Assembly: GCA_000349905.1 (NCBI GenBank) | Contig: KB722764.1 | Span: 235,117 to 265,220, forward strand | Source of the DNA: Volvariella volvacea V23 | Taxonomy: Eukaryota; Basidiomycota; Agaricomycetes; Agaricales; Pluteaceae | DNA length: 30,104 nucleotides | Reading direction: 5' to 3' | Shown: positions 1-11,803 of the stretch, in pieces | Layout: the number at the start of each line of letters is the position of its first letter | Numbering within the stretch: the first letter of the stretch is position 1 | The notes under the pieces: generated by a model | What the model saw: the letters and a program-made list of their open reading frames with translations, nothing else | Database searches by the model: none | Told to the model about the DNA's origin: nothing | Position numbers and translations under genes: made by a program

Positions 1-2637
1 GTCTAAGAATCCGCTCGATGTACGTGCTCACGATGATGCTGAAATCCTTAGATCAATATCTAGTGGTTCGCTCTCGCTCGCAAACAAGCTATATCCCAAA
101 ACTCTTCCCAAGAAGCCAATTCTCAAGTAGACTATATCCCAAGTAACTATATGATTCGTCAAGCAAAGCAGCACTCAAGTTCACTCATAAAATCTGGGGA
201 CAAGATTGCTTGATATTTTAATCAACCTTGAAGGCCTTATATACTGAGTAGATGTACAAATAAATTAGAACTGTATAGTTCTTCGCAAACAGCATCGAGG
301 AATCTTTTATGGAATGTCATTTCTGATAGTCCATCAAATAAAATATTAAAAGAATCAAGAGAAATGAAATAATCGAACCAAGACGAAATAAGGAATATTA
401 CTACTTTTCCAGGAAGTTTCCCTGTCACAGAAACGGGTGCGATCGCATCTGCTTTGGGATTTTTGTGAGCACGAGGCTACCAGGTCTGGTGATACCCGAG
501 ATCGAGGTTTTCAAGATCTGGGCGAGGTTGCCAGCCATTGGATAGGGTTCAGGGTATCATTACAAATCCGTAATAGGCAGGTAGTGGTCCAGGAAGCTTC
601 GCAAGCCTTCCCGTTATGGTAGCGCATCGTGGGCGATGTGTCCAGTATGAGTGCGCATGTCTGGCAGTCTCAGGTGACCTCCCCATGAATTGGTTTTGTT
701 CTCAAGCGCGAAATATACGTCAAACACTCCGTTCTGAACTTCAAACCAGGCCCAATTCCGGTACCTTCATCAAAGCTTCATACTGAGCGATGTTTCACAC
801 GTTATTGCGCATTCGCTCTTGAATTTACCTAGTCAGCAGACCGGGGCTCATCTCTGACTCTCCAAACAATCAGCTTTTTTATGCTATATGGTTTCTCATT
901 CGCATAAACATATATTAGGGGTATATTAGACGAATCCAGGTCCGGATTTATGGCCGGCCTGTCAACGGATCCCCCCAACCACATCATTACCACATCCAAA
1001 CCCATCTGGAGGCATCCACCCCATCATGCCCATTGATCATGTGCTCAACCAGGTGCCCAGCCTTGTGGCTTGCTGGCAACTTAATCCTCCTAGCCCAGGG
1101 GGCATTGGAAGCACTGGAGGGTGTCCACGACGAGCGAGATAGTGAGGAGAGGCCTTGTCCCAAATAGGAAGGTGGTGGTAAGAGGTCAAGAAGGGATGTG
1201 CCAGGATGGATTGAACCCGAGTCCGGGTTCAATACCATAACCAGCATCCGAACCGAATGGATCATGCTTCGAGCAACATCGATGAGATCTCAACTCTTTG
1301 CGATAATATGCATGGCTAGACACCGGGTTCAGATGGGGTAGTTGCAATGCTCAACAGCACAACAATACACAACACCTACGACTTGCCTTGCGTAATTTAT
1401 TCACAATCACAGTAAAATTCTAGAAGAGGAATCAAACACGTTTGTCTGCTATCCCACCAAAAGGCCATTTGTGTATCAATGCTACACACGTGAGTAGAAG
1501 TTATCAATATATCATGGCATTGGTGGACGATAGAGGAGACTACGGAGGCGGTATCGAAGATATCAGCTTTAGGGACAAGCGGGTGAAAGAAAGCGAGCAT
1601 GCAGAGCGGTCAGATGTGCAAGTGACATAGTTCAACACGGATTGGAAATGGAAAACGACAGAATAAAAGGGACAGCGGAATAGGAAACCGGTGAAGGAGG
1701 GAAATACGAAGAAAACAAACACGAAATGCAAAAATGCCTGGAAAAAGTATCGACAGAAATGAAAGACTGGGGAAATTATGGAGAGCGTGTTTATATGCTG
1801 AGAGCTTACAGCTATGTTCTCAAAGTCGGAAAATACGATGGTCGGGTAAGTGCGAGTGAAGACTCATACCAGGACCGGTAGGATACTAGTGGTGGCGAAT
1901 CTTCGACTTTGGGCACAAGTAGTTGACAGATCAGGTGGTCTTGGTTGACAATGCTCGTGCTGGAGTACGAGACAACGTAAAACAGCTTGTATGTGAACAT
2001 GACACCTGAGCTCAAAATGGTACATACATACCAGTGCCATTCTTCGCATTTGAGTTCATTCCCATATTTTTACGCAGATATATATTAGCTGAGCTCCCTT
2101 GTCTGGCACTCATACGCCTTCCAATGTTTTATGAGATCCGAGTAATGACAGGCTAGATACTTCCTCTTCCCACCATGATGTCTTGCTGGCTTCGTAAGAT
2201 TTCGTTATGTGAATCGTAGAATCAAGACCTGACATGAAATTACAAGAGGAACTACCCAGGCAGATGACACTCCCCTGGCTCCCAATGATCTATTAGGTCC
2301 TTCACACAATCGTGGTCAAAGTAGACCTGAATAAGAAAGGTTACATACGGATAGAACCACAAAGAAGGAGACTGACCTTCAGCCAACAAAGCACAATATC
2401 TTGGTTGAGCTCGTGGAAATGATATTCCGTCGGAAGCGCCCTGAGAAGTTGCACAACCGGGACTGGGGAGACCTAGGAGTGATGAGGCCAACCAGAGGAA
2501 TCCTTCGCTCTACGTAGCATATTTAGTGGCAGCATTAGGGATAGACTTCAGCTTACAAGTACGGGACCCATGGTCCGCTCCAATCGTGCAGACACTTTAA
2601 ATCCTCGTTATGTCTGCAATTATCGTTATACACGATC
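1..2637. other. No supportable gene
   Basis: I read both strands and found only short open frames with no recognisable domain, no convincing exon chain and no RNA gene. One small perfect hairpin (7-bp stem, 4-nt loop) is at 1213-1230, where gaacccg pairs with cgggttc; its meaning is unknown. The stretch is taken to be intergenic DNA. Confidence 0.5.
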
Positions 2638-4620
2638 CTATTGAAAGAAATTAAGTGCCGTACAGCTTCTGTAAGAAAAGTTCGCCCTCCGTAAAAACAG
2701 TGAGCGCAGCCCAGACCAAATTATCTCCTGCGGTCCGCCAGCATTTCTCCAAAAGAGGGGTTCTGCAAGGACCAAAAAACCCCGCCACGACAAAGGAGAT
2801 AGTCCATCTTCCCGACTTCCTTTGAGCGTTACATACAACCGCCGTACGTGATGCGCAAACCGAGCAAGAGCAAACCCATGGCGTGGATATAACTCCAATA
2901 GATTGGAACCTTGCCACATCTCAGCTACGCGTCGCTCGTTCGATTTCCGCCCATGAAGCACCCAAGTCCTGCATGCACTGGAGAACCTTACATAGTCAAT
3001 CTGAAGAGTGCCTTCTTGCAAGAAGGGATCTGAATCCCTGTGGTTCCCGACCATCCGTAGGACATCAATGTTCTCTATGCGCGATACGAGACTCGATGAG
3101 ATGTCAACATAAGGTAGATACTCCGAAGCGCGCCACCAACAGCTAAGGATGATTAATACATCGACACCTTTCCCTTTTTCTAGTGTTGATAAACACATCT
3201 CAACAATCCTCAGCGCGCACTCCGCTTGGTTGAGGTGATATTGCCGACTTCGCATGGGGTTCAGTAAAAAGTCGGCAAAAGATTTGTGGTGGAGGTCGAT
3301 GTCTTCGTCGTCTTGATCGGGAATTTTCAGGAGGGAGTGGAGTCTTCTGAGCCTTAGGCGACACTGGACTAGATCCAGGCTGGTGATGACACCCGGAGTG
3401 CATTAGGTACGGCGAGATTTTGGCTGAGTATTTGCGTGACGATAAGGTACAGGAGATTCTGGATTAGATGGTTGGCCGGGTCGTGTGAGGATTGCATTAT
3501 TTGTATATAGAGTGCATCGAGGGAAGAAAGCGCCTCTGGAACCTGCTCTAGGCACTCTTGTAAGCGCTCGTGAGGTCTGAGTAATCTTCATCGATATACT
3601 TGAACAGCGTGACCGGATAGATGTACTGCCTATTAGCCCTATCTGCGATGCGTTGCGCTATGTCTTCAGATGGCCAGATACTATTTGTTGAATAAGCTCG
3701 CAGGATATCCCTGTGTCTCGTGTAAAACCGCGAAAAACTCGATCGAATGAATGAGTTCATTGCCCCACGATCGTGGCAGCGAGCGAGGTCGATAGAGTGG
3801 CGACAAAGAAAGGAGAAAGTATCTGCATTAAAGCAATTTACGATATGAGGCTCCGGCCGGCTTGCGATCAGGAAGGCAATTGGAAAACGAGGTCCACAAG
3901 AAGTCACGGGGTCGAGTAATTTCCTCTGGTCTCTCTCATTTCCGCATTCATCCAGGCCATCGGTAATGAATACGGCCGGGGGTGTATTTGGAACCGACAT
4001 CACAGTCTGAACCACCAACTTCTTCCACTGTACCGCCATGTCTGCATATAGAATCTTTGGATCCTGCTCCAACGCTCTATCAATCTCCCTTCCCACATCC
4101 TGAAGGGTGACCGCCAATCGATATACGATCGTCGCAACGAAATAGTCAAGGCTGTTGCGTCTTGGATCCGCTTTAAAGAAGAAAAATGACCCAGCAACTT
4201 CCACCTTTGAATGTGGGTCATCCAATCACTCCGCAGTGACCTTGGCGATGGCCGATTTTCCAATGCCTGCGGAACCACGAAGCCAAAGGATGTGATACGT
4301 CCGACCTTGGTCTTTGATCCACACAGTTATATCCTCGATGATGGCTACACGGGTGTTGGGATCGCATCTTAACGGATCTGCGCGTACCCTGCCGAAGCCT
4401 TTCTCGTGGTGAAAGTGGTGCTAGGAGAAAGATTTAACTACTATTAAAAGTGATACGAACGAATACTACGCACTTGGATGACCAAAAATCGAAGGAGCAT
4501 GGTGGTTGTGAACTACTGTCCATGGACCGGCATTTGAGATGATGGTGCCGTTACGGTTGAACTCTGGTTCATACGAATTGTGCAGTTGAAAAAATCCGGG
4601 AGTCTTTAGTAAATGGTGTA
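2638..4620 (-). pseudogene. Broken NACHT-type P-loop NTPase gene
   Basis: This is a relic of a fungal NLR-like NACHT NTPase. Read from high to low coordinates, an N-terminal piece (about 4600-4474) is followed by an intron-like stretch 4421-4473 and then a segment with the Walker A motif GSAGIGKS (about 4270-4250). A TGA at 4226-4228 interrupts the frame 13 codons after the motif. The frame then stays open to 3548 with the block KVEVAGSFFFFKAD, a Walker B-like VFITDGLDEC and the LIASRPEPH sensor-type motif. The frame must change near 3570-3577 and again near 3370-3385 to keep homology with the family: the middle frame gives ALSSLDALYIQIMQ and the last gives HHKSFADFLLNP, a hallmark of these proteins. 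The last open segment runs 3255-2638. Phases at the 4421-4473 intron also do not match. At least one stop and two frame changes make a pseudogene the best call; assembly error could explain one lesion but hardly all of them. Family assignment is secure; the exact ends are not. Confidence 0.85.
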
Positions 4621-4953
4621 AAACGGAATGAACAGCAACTTCACTACTTCCCCACTTGTGCTCTCGCCCAATCTGTAGAACGGGACACGAACCGGTAATG
4701 TGGCTGTTCTGTGAGCCAATTCAGGATTTGAATTGAAGTCCTGAAGCGGCAGGGCGCTGGCTTGGCAGATACCCGAGAACAACTTCTAATCAAGGCAAGT
4801 CTACTCCAGGCAGTGGGCAGTTGGGGGGGGAGTGACGTATCCTCGGCTGGAACCTTGGGCAAATAGGAGGACGGAGAATTCCTACATTTGCTGATACCTC
4901 GATGCCCGATACTCAAAGAAATGGGCCCAACGCTTTTGAAGATCATGAACACA

Positions 4954-5016
4954 CACCTAGGATGGGATTCGAACCATTATTCTAGCCTTCCGCTCTTGCA
5001 ATTGGAGCACGCAGGT
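4954..5016 (-). tRNA. Degenerate tRNA-like sequence (probable tRNA remnant)
   Basis: The minus strand has a perfect B-box (GGTTCGAATCC, 975-965 of the 4 kb line, i.e. 4965-4975). It also has a D-arm-like hairpin with GCTC pairing to GAGC (4992-5008). The ends can form an acceptor-like stem (ACCTGCG against CCTAGGT, six of seven positions pair when G-T is allowed). Only about 14 nt lie between the D-like and T-like arms, too short for a normal anticodon arm plus variable loop, so no anticodon can be assigned. It is therefore a decayed tRNA or a tRNA-derived repeat, not a working tRNA gene. Chance similarity remains possible. Confidence 0.3.
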
Positions 5017-5282
5017 CATCTTAGTCTTGACATCGTAAATGAGATTTCCTCCTATTTTGACGTTGACCTGATGCCTACTTGAGTTTGGAATTTGGAACAG
5101 AAACCAGTAGGGTGGGCGTTAGCCCTGCCTTGCCGGGATCATAGCCGTATCGGAGTTTGAATCTCGGTTAGATAGTCATATTTTATCTTATCTTTTTCCC
5201 TCGAATTTTTATTTTTGGCTTTCGCGTCTATGAGGTCACGACAATAACTCTCCTTGGAACCGCAACATCGCAGGCTCAGATC

Positions 5283-6437
5283 ATGCCCTACACACGAAAA
5301 GACGGGCGCTCGGTGGGCCAAGCGCGGCCTATTCAGATAACCTACGACAAGCTGGCCAGGTCAGACGGCTCTGCCAGATTTGCATTCAGTAAGCATTTCT
5401 AAATGCTTCATCCGTGCAATTTGAGCGATTGAACACGCGTGTCTCGTTCTTCCGAACAATGAATCACGCTGTGGCCTCGCAACTGACTCCCTCGCGTCAT
5501 CAATGCCGTTTTACGCTTTTTGTTGCGATGGTTTATCGTATCGATTGCGGCCTGGACAGGCCCCTCCACGCTCTCCCTCGCCACAACGTCCGGACCTGTT
5601 GAAGTCCGGCAACTCTCCGAACAGCCTTCGAGTGCGACGCTCGACATTCATATTCGTCCATTGACATCCGTCCCATCAACGGAGCATAAATCTCTATCAA
5701 CGACCTTCAAACACATCCTCGCCCCATCGCTTTTGCTAACCATGATCCCAAGAACTCTGGTCCAAGTCGTAGTTCAAGGGCTGGACGTCCCGAGGAGCAT
5801 AATCGGAGAGGGATTGAGGAGTTCCATGGACGGAGCGTATGACGTGGGAGGGAGAAAAGGTGGGCGTGGGCAAAAAATCCTGTGGAAGGAGGGGATCGTC
5901 GCTTCGATGCTCAATTCAGCAACGCTATCGCTGATCAATTCGGGTTCGATACCAATGAGGGGTGTGGTATGCGCTATCTCCGTGGCAAAACTCAAGGTTT
6001 CGTCGGAGGACGGATCAGGCACGGGAGGGGAGGGATATGTGTTGGTGGTTGATCCGGGCGAAGAGGACGAGGTTGGGAGGATCGTTGCGGGGGGAAGTTT
6101 TGCGTTCATGTTCGCCCATGGTTTGGGGGAGGCGGGTTCGGCAAAACACGGAGAGGCTAGTGGGTGCGAGTGCATATGGACGAATTGGAGGACGTTCTCG
6201 GATGATGGAAAAGGAGGGATAGGAGATATGCTGGACCTCTCTGAGGCTAAGCAATTAGCTGCGGCTGCGGCTAAGGATATTTGGGAGGCCATGAAGAAGA
6301 GTATCGATCCAGAACGCCAACGCAGAAGCGTTATGCAGCAGGTTGGAAATACGGCTACTGAAACGCATGAAGAACAAAGTGAGAGAGAGGAAAAGGGAGA
6401 GCAGGAAGAGGACGACGATAAGATGGAGATCAGTTAG
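5283..6437 (+). CDS. RRP46: Exosome complex component Rrp46 (RNase PH-like)
   Basis: This encodes a subunit of the RNA exosome core. In eukaryotes Rrp46 (EXOSC5) is one of six RNase PH-like ring proteins that thread RNA to Rrp44/Rrp6 in nucleus and cytoplasm; the ring is catalytically inactive in yeast and humans. Two exons: 5283-5388 and 5560-6437, with a 171-nt GTAAGC...ACAG intron in phase 1, giving about 327 residues. Exon 1 starts at ATG 5283 and gives MPYTRKDGRSVGQ...RSDGSARFAF, matching the family N-terminus 'DGR...DGSARF'. Exon 2 continues with SGPVEVR (about 46-52), then ATLDIHIRPL, ILAPSLLLTMIPRTLVQVVVQ and the second half of the fold. The last 40 or so residues are a Glu/Asp/Lys-rich tail not needed for the fold. 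The protein is longer than yeast Rrp46, mainly because of this tail and glycine-rich loops. The intron is longer than others in the window and could hide a small exon. The gene stands alone between repeats; it is the one clear housekeeping gene here. Confidence 0.9.
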
Positions 6438-7758
6438 TCTGGAGTACGCTTTCTCAGCGTCTACTGGCCAGCTACGGTCAGGGAATAAGTGAGTGCACCT
6501 CTTTTCACTGGTTTTTCATTTTGTAACGGCGTCAGGATAACATAGTGCTGGGCCGCGCCACTTCATCGCTTATCTGATGAGTCATTGGCTACTTGGAGTA
6601 GTTTATACGAACCCCAGACGATGCCTAACACCTGCATTTGCTCTGATCGTTTGTCTGGTCATTGTACCAGTGTCATTTCATAACGCACGTGGGTCAAATT
6701 GCTCTTCACACAACTGATTGAGTGCTCGATTCCTTTTGAACCTTTTTGAACCTGTATTCGTTCATCTCTCAATCTGAGATCGTGATTCGATCTTGAGTGG
6801 ATGGGATTCAAGTCACTACGGTGACCCAAGTAAGCAATATGCGTATTTTATTAAACTTATTGTTAGCACAACGTCCGATGCCTTCTGACCCGAAGCCTGC
6901 TCGATTGATTCACTCAGACCCACTTCCCTTTCCGCTGATCTACTATCTAGGCATCGTCATTCCTGGAGCTGAAAGAACGTTCAGACCCATTCCAGATTTT
7001 GAGCCTTTATTCGTTCATTTCTAATCTGAGATCGCGATCAGATCTTCAGCAGACGGGATCCAAGTCGCAGTGTGATCCAAGTAAGCAACACGTCCTCCGA
7101 CCGCATTGCCCCTTTCGTCATGCTTATAATTAGAGCACTGAGCGGTACCTTCCAACCCGAAGGCTACTCGGTTAATTAATGCAGACCTACTTGGCCCACT
7201 ATCTAGGCGTCATCACTCCATGGAACTGAACTGCCGTATTTCTGAGCTTCCATGTAGGCCGCCACTCGAATCGACACAAGGAGTTTTTCATGTTTTGTTT
7301 CTTTCCTACTCCAGTGTGCCCAAATTAATGGGGCAACATGTACAGAGATAAGATCAAAGTAGATCACCTTCAAGCTACCTTTCGCATCTCGGTCTGTCTA
7401 TCCACGTATTTCTGCACTAGAAATTGTGAGGGCTTCAGATAGACCTTGGATACCTCCACACGCATCAAGGTCCTCTTATTTTAAGGTACGTATCAACAGC
7501 TAGGCTTTAAGGCTGTGCCTCGCGGCTCGGCGCCGAACTCTCTCATCTCCTCGGACCCTGCATCAGCACGTGGGATCTACCTCCCTCCCTCACGGCTACC
7601 AGCAGATAACCCGAGACCGTTAAGGGACCAGCACACTCACGAAAGACATCCAGACGAAAAAGCGCCCTAGTTTCCCCACACTGGCACGCACGACCACGAT
7701 CCGACATTCCTCCTCGTAACTCCCCCTCCAACCGACGCACGCACGTCTTTGTCGGTCG
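6438..7758. other. Intergenic region with tandem repeat
   Basis: No gene is supported between RRP46 and gene A. The stretch contains the two-copy tandem repeat listed separately and, near its right end, the presumed promoter and 5' leader of gene A. I could not place a TATA box or transcription start with confidence. Confidence 0.5.
6741..7235. repeat. Two-copy direct tandem repeat, period about 250 bp
   Basis: Copy 1 (about 6741-6985) and copy 2 (about 6991-7235) share a series of words in the same order: tattcgttcat, aatctgagatcg, gggattcaagtc / gggatccaagtc, gacccaagtaagcaa / gatccaagtaagcaa, ttctgacccgaag / ttccaacccgaag and ctatctaggc. The copies are clearly diverged, so the duplication is old. 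No coding potential or transposon feature is seen. Confidence 0.75.
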
Positions 7759-9462
7759 ATGCTGTACGCCGTCGCTCTTATCATTTTGATCGCCCGTGGC
7801 TGTTCCTGTTCTGTGATGGCAGCAGCAGCCGTTGCTCAAAAGAACGGTCGTGAGGAGGTGGAGGGGCGCGCTATCGTTGGCCTCGGTATGCCTGCGAGTC
7901 AAAGCACCCCAAGCCCGGTGACGACGACGATCGTGACGTCTCAGGAGACGCGTGTGGTGGTGCTCTCGGATGGGCAGATGTGTCTGCTGGAGTGTGTGGC
8001 CGAGGCGCAGGGTGTGCTTCAGATTCCGGCGTGCACGCCAGAGACGTGAGTTCCATCCATGTGTCTCTTGTTCCGCTGAGATTTTAGCTCACGAGCCCCA
8101 CTAAGGATGTATGAAGATACGTGTTGGTGCAACTCGGAGTTCTACTTGTACGTCCTACAATGCGTCGAGTCTAGCGACCGCTGTCAGGGCGTTGTCCCAG
8201 ACGAGATCCTCGCTGAGGCGATCAACAACGGTGCAGAGACGAGACCCGACGTTTGCCTCGATGGTAAGTCTTCAACTCGATTCCCGATCACGTCCGTTCA
8301 TGTCTCCTATAGATACCGTCCGCCCAGAGTTACTCCCACACACAAGCTCAGGGTACGTCCTGCTTATCTCCTCGTCCCTGTTCCCCTCGATTCATTTTCA
8401 TCCAGACTCGCCCCAACCCAAATCGGGCTCATAACCACCAGCGTCATCCTCTTCCTCCTCGCCCTCGCCCTCGGCCTCTACGCATGGTACCTCCGCCGCC
8501 AACGCCGAAAATACATCTACCTCGCTCCCACACCATTCCCCAAAACCCCATCCAACGACGATCAAGGCAGGCTCCTCAGCGGGGACGATGCTGCACAGTA
8601 CCACGGACAGGGGCAGGGAGAAGACACGGACTCTGTTGGAGAGGACGACCATTTGCTGCACCATCCGCCGCAGAGGTTGTCTGTGACGCAGGTGACGAGC
8701 GGAGCGAGCTTTCTGAATCACCAGATTGGGAGGGAGGAGGTGGTGGTGGTGCCGTATACAAAGGGGGCACTCGAAGCGCAGGACATTGTCGCAGCTATCG
8801 CTCAACAGTCCCAGTCGCAAGGGCAGGCGCGGGTGCAGTCTGGCGTACAGAGGATATCGACGCATTCGATGGTGAATGTGAATTATTTGACGACGACGAC
8901 GACGGCAGCGTCTGATATCCGAGTTGGAGCGGCGGGAGCAGCTACCAGCGGATGCGGATCGGGCGTCTTGAGGATGAATACGAAAGCGAGGAGGAGGCAA
9001 GCCTCGCTGCTCCGCGAGCTGGCCAGAGTTGAGGAGGAACTCCGGTCGATCGGTAGCGGGCCTGGTGTCAACACCGGCATCGGCACCAGCACCGGGGGTG
9101 ATGCTCTGCAGAGTGTGGTGGAGCAGGTGGATGAGAGGCAGGAAGACCAGGTTCAGGCGTATCAGAGGAGTAGTGTTTTATCGGGTGCTGGTACGGGTAT
9201 AAGCGGGGGCGGGAATCAGATTGAGGGAGGAGGTCGTGATTCTGCGGTGGAGGGCGGTAGTGCACGGCAGAGCGTCGGGCAGGATACTGTTTCTGGTACC
9301 GATGCCGGTGGTGATGGCGAAGATGCATCCAAGGAGCAGATAGGCCAGCTGCGAACGGAGATCGAGAGGCTGAACAGGATGCTAGAGTCTGCATGGGCGC
9401 TTGGAAACTCGGACGTCCCTCCTCCTGGGTACAATGCCGCTTGGGATCGACCGTGTGCGTGA
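7759..9462 (+). CDS. CFEM-like single-pass membrane protein A
   Basis: Four exons (7759-8045, 8106-8263, 8313-8352, 8406-9462) close in phase and give about 513 residues. The start is the ATG of a hydrophobic leader (MLYAVALIILIARG), a likely signal peptide. The ectodomain has eight cysteines in the order C-x3-C-x12-C-x9-CxC-x10-C-x6-C-x23-C. This resembles the fungal CFEM domain, including the DTCWC pair, but has longer spacers. Exon 4 opens with LAPTQIG and a transmembrane helix (about 169-190), followed by a basic stop-transfer run (RRQRRK). The cytosolic tail holds VVPYTKGALEAQD, a predicted coiled coil beginning RMNTKARRRQASLL, a Gly/Gln/Ser-rich linker, a second coiled coil (EIERLNRMLESAW) and the terminal motif SDVPPPGY. 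CFEM proteins are known from fungal surfaces in adhesion, heme uptake or signalling; which applies here is unknown. This is the most diverged of three paralogues in the window and its first intron (60 nt) is shorter than theirs. Confidence 0.85.
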
Positions 9463-9715
9463 GGCTGGGGCTGTTGTGGTGCTAAAGTGTTAGACGCTCC
9501 TCGGTGCTCGTCTGCACCCATCTTGGCTCTTTCTGTATTCATTTTACAGGTCATTCACTATAATTAGGATAGCAAATAGTTAATAATCACAATAACTTCT
9601 GGACATGGGAGATGGCGATGTATCGTCTACCTCTGAGCAGAATGCAGCAACCGGGAACGCGCTCGTCGCATAAGGACTGTCACAGCCAAAACTCCATCCC
9701 ACAAGAACCCGGGAT

Positions 9716-11691
9716 CTACCTGTGCACAAACCACCATGTATAGCTCTCGCAAATCCTCTTTCTCTCCCTCTCCACCTCCACCCTAACCTTCTTCGCCTCC
9801 TCCATCCCAATCGGGAACTCCTCCACATCCTCCATAACCTGGTCAAAAAGTTCCACTGGCAGCCTCCCCATCCCACGCTCACCTCCACGAGCAAGGTCAC
9901 GCACGCGCTCGGCCCACCACTCCTTCTGCTGCGGCGGAACACTCGCCGTGCTCACAATCCTAATGTTGGGATCGACGAGGTATAACGTCAGAATCTTGAC
10001 CTGTCCCGGTTTTGACGAGTCTGCAAGTGTGAACGGCTCGAGTCTGTGTTGTAGGACATTAGGAAAGGTGACGACACGGTTTTCTCTGATCTCGATAGAC
10101 CCTAGGTGTTGTGTGGAGTCACTGGATGAGGGGTCGATGCCGAACACTTGGGAGAGGTACTCTCGACTGCAGCTGTGCAGCCCGTCAGAGTCGAGCTGGT
10201 CCCTGTCGAACCGGTGGCGGAAGGAGATGTGCGCGGGTGTGGTGTTTTCGAGGGTGTAGAAGTACATGGCCGTAGCGCATATGTGCTCGTTCTTAGTACA
10301 ATCTACATCAGATACATCCGCCTTACTGGCCCAGGAGACTTACCAGCAGACCGTCGAAATGCCACTCCTCGCCCTCGTACCCCGGCTTGTCGGGTGTAAG
10401 ACATATATTAGTGAGCTGGACAATGACCTGCAGCCCGCGATGCGCATAGTCCCTCCTGAGATCGACAAAGTTTGCGTCTGCCCGGGGCTCAGGGAAGACG
10501 CCTGCGTCGGGCTCGATGAGGGTCGTCTTATATGGGTGGAGAGTGTCCGGGACCGGGATGGACCGGACAGTTCCGTCGCCGTACCAGATTCGGGGGATGT
10601 GGATCTCGAGGTCGTCCGGGTACCGGAGAGCGGTGAGCGTCATGTCCCAGAGAGGGATGATAGAGGTGAGGATGGATTCGAGCGCGGTGTAGAGTGGTGC
10701 GTGTCTCTGTGGGTGGAGGTTGTTGATGTAGCTCGTTATCCTGGCAAGCAGTAGAAAGTTGAGCTGAGAGTGTCGTGGAGAGGGGGTGGCCTACCGCGTC
10801 GTCTCGTCGTCGTCGTCCTGGATCTCGACGTCACATGGCAGCCATTGGAACTTGCGGCTGAGAGGTTTTGGAGCTCGCCGTGGCCAGCTTGGGTATCCCT
10901 CTGACGACTCCTCTTCAAATTCCTCGGGTGGAACAGGCACAACAACGCCCCTCCCACACGCCTCGATACACTCCTCCCTCCCAACAACACACCCCTCCAA
11001 CACCCTCGTCCTTCCATACACCAAGGGGAGCATCGACGGATGCACCAGGTCTAGCACCCTCCCCTCCTCCCCTGGCCGCCATATCCTCCTATCAACCCTG
11101 GTAGCGGGTGGCTGGAAAGAGTCCTCGAGTGCTCGGACGGCCGCACAGAGCTGGGCTCGCGTTTCGGACGGGATGGCGATATCGGACTTGGCGACGTCGC
11201 CGTGGAAGACGCTGATCCCACCCAGGTCGAGGTAGAGCGCGGTGCGGTGCTGGAGCTCGGCGATGCACCAGGTGAACATGTTGGGTGTTATGTTGGCATC
11301 GGTGTCGACGGTTTCTTGTCGCCATTTCGAGATGGCGTCGTCGCTGAATATCTAGAGGTGGGTCAGAGGGGCGGTGGGGGGGAGGGGAGGGTCGGACCTG
11401 TTCCTCCCAGTTGGGCTCGTCGGTTATGCGGTTCATGAGACGAGTCATTGCGATCTCTCGCAGAGTTAGAAGAGGCGATCTAGCAACATTGTCAGAGAGC
11501 GCTCTGAACCGTGAAATAAACGCGAACGACCCTCGACGCATCGTCCACTCGTCCAGCCCGTTCGGCAACAGATCGCGGGGTGTGGCTGTGCGCCACAGGG
11601 CCGCTTGGGCGCCAACACCAGCACCCTCGATGCCGTTCGTAATGCCCCTCGTCGCTCTTTTCTTCCCTCCGTGCCCGTGCCCAGCGCGCAT
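9716..11691 (-). CDS. DUF4246 family protein, putative 2OG-Fe(II) oxygenase-like
   Basis: Four exons: 11398-11691, 10795-11351, 10344-10740 and 9716-10291. The three introns (46, 54 and 52 nt) are all GT-AG and in phase, giving about 607 residues, the usual size for fungal DUF4246. Recognisable family segments in order are LTLREIAMTRLMN, ITDEPNW, a KSDIAIP block, VLDLVHPSMLPLVYGRT, KFQWLPCDVEI, ITSYINNLHP, GLQVIVQLTNI, WHFDGLLNEHICATA and FPNVLQHRLEPF. The W-H-F-D segment (His about 411, Asp about 413) followed by His about 498 and Arg 499 looks like the HxD...H metal triad plus 2-oxoglutarate-binding Arg of Fe(II) dioxygenases. That function is my inference; the substrate is unknown. The start ATG (11691) is the least certain point: the frame stays open further upstream but would then run antisense through gene B. 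A terminal exon beyond 9716 is also possible because the stop lies in a GTAG context. The gene diverges from gene B and converges with gene A. Confidence 0.85.
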
Positions 11692-11803
11692 GCACGCCTG
11701 ACGCGTCGCCAAGAAGCTCGGTTGCACAAAAACGCGCTCACGCTGGTGGCCTGCGCGTCTACCCAGCTTCGCTCTCCACTCTGAGCACACCAGCGAATCT
11801 GCC
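11692..11803. promoter_or_regulatory. Short divergent promoter between DUF4246 and gene B
   Basis: Only about 112 bp separate the proposed DUF4246 start (minus) from the gene B start (plus), so the two genes must share control sequences or overlap in their 5' leaders. No clear TATA box was seen. A diverged copy of this stretch precedes gene C (about 17340-17461). If DUF4246 starts elsewhere the size changes. Confidence 0.4.

Noticed and set aside
1213..1230. Hairpin as a terminator or regulatory RNA
   Set aside because: A single 7-bp stem with no gene next to it and no T-run; not enough to call a function.
8398..9000. Minus-strand frame opposite gene A (200 codons), and similar ones opposite B and C
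   Set aside because: They are mirror frames of GC-rich, low-complexity coding exons, with Arg/Pro/His-rich nonsense composition and no domain.
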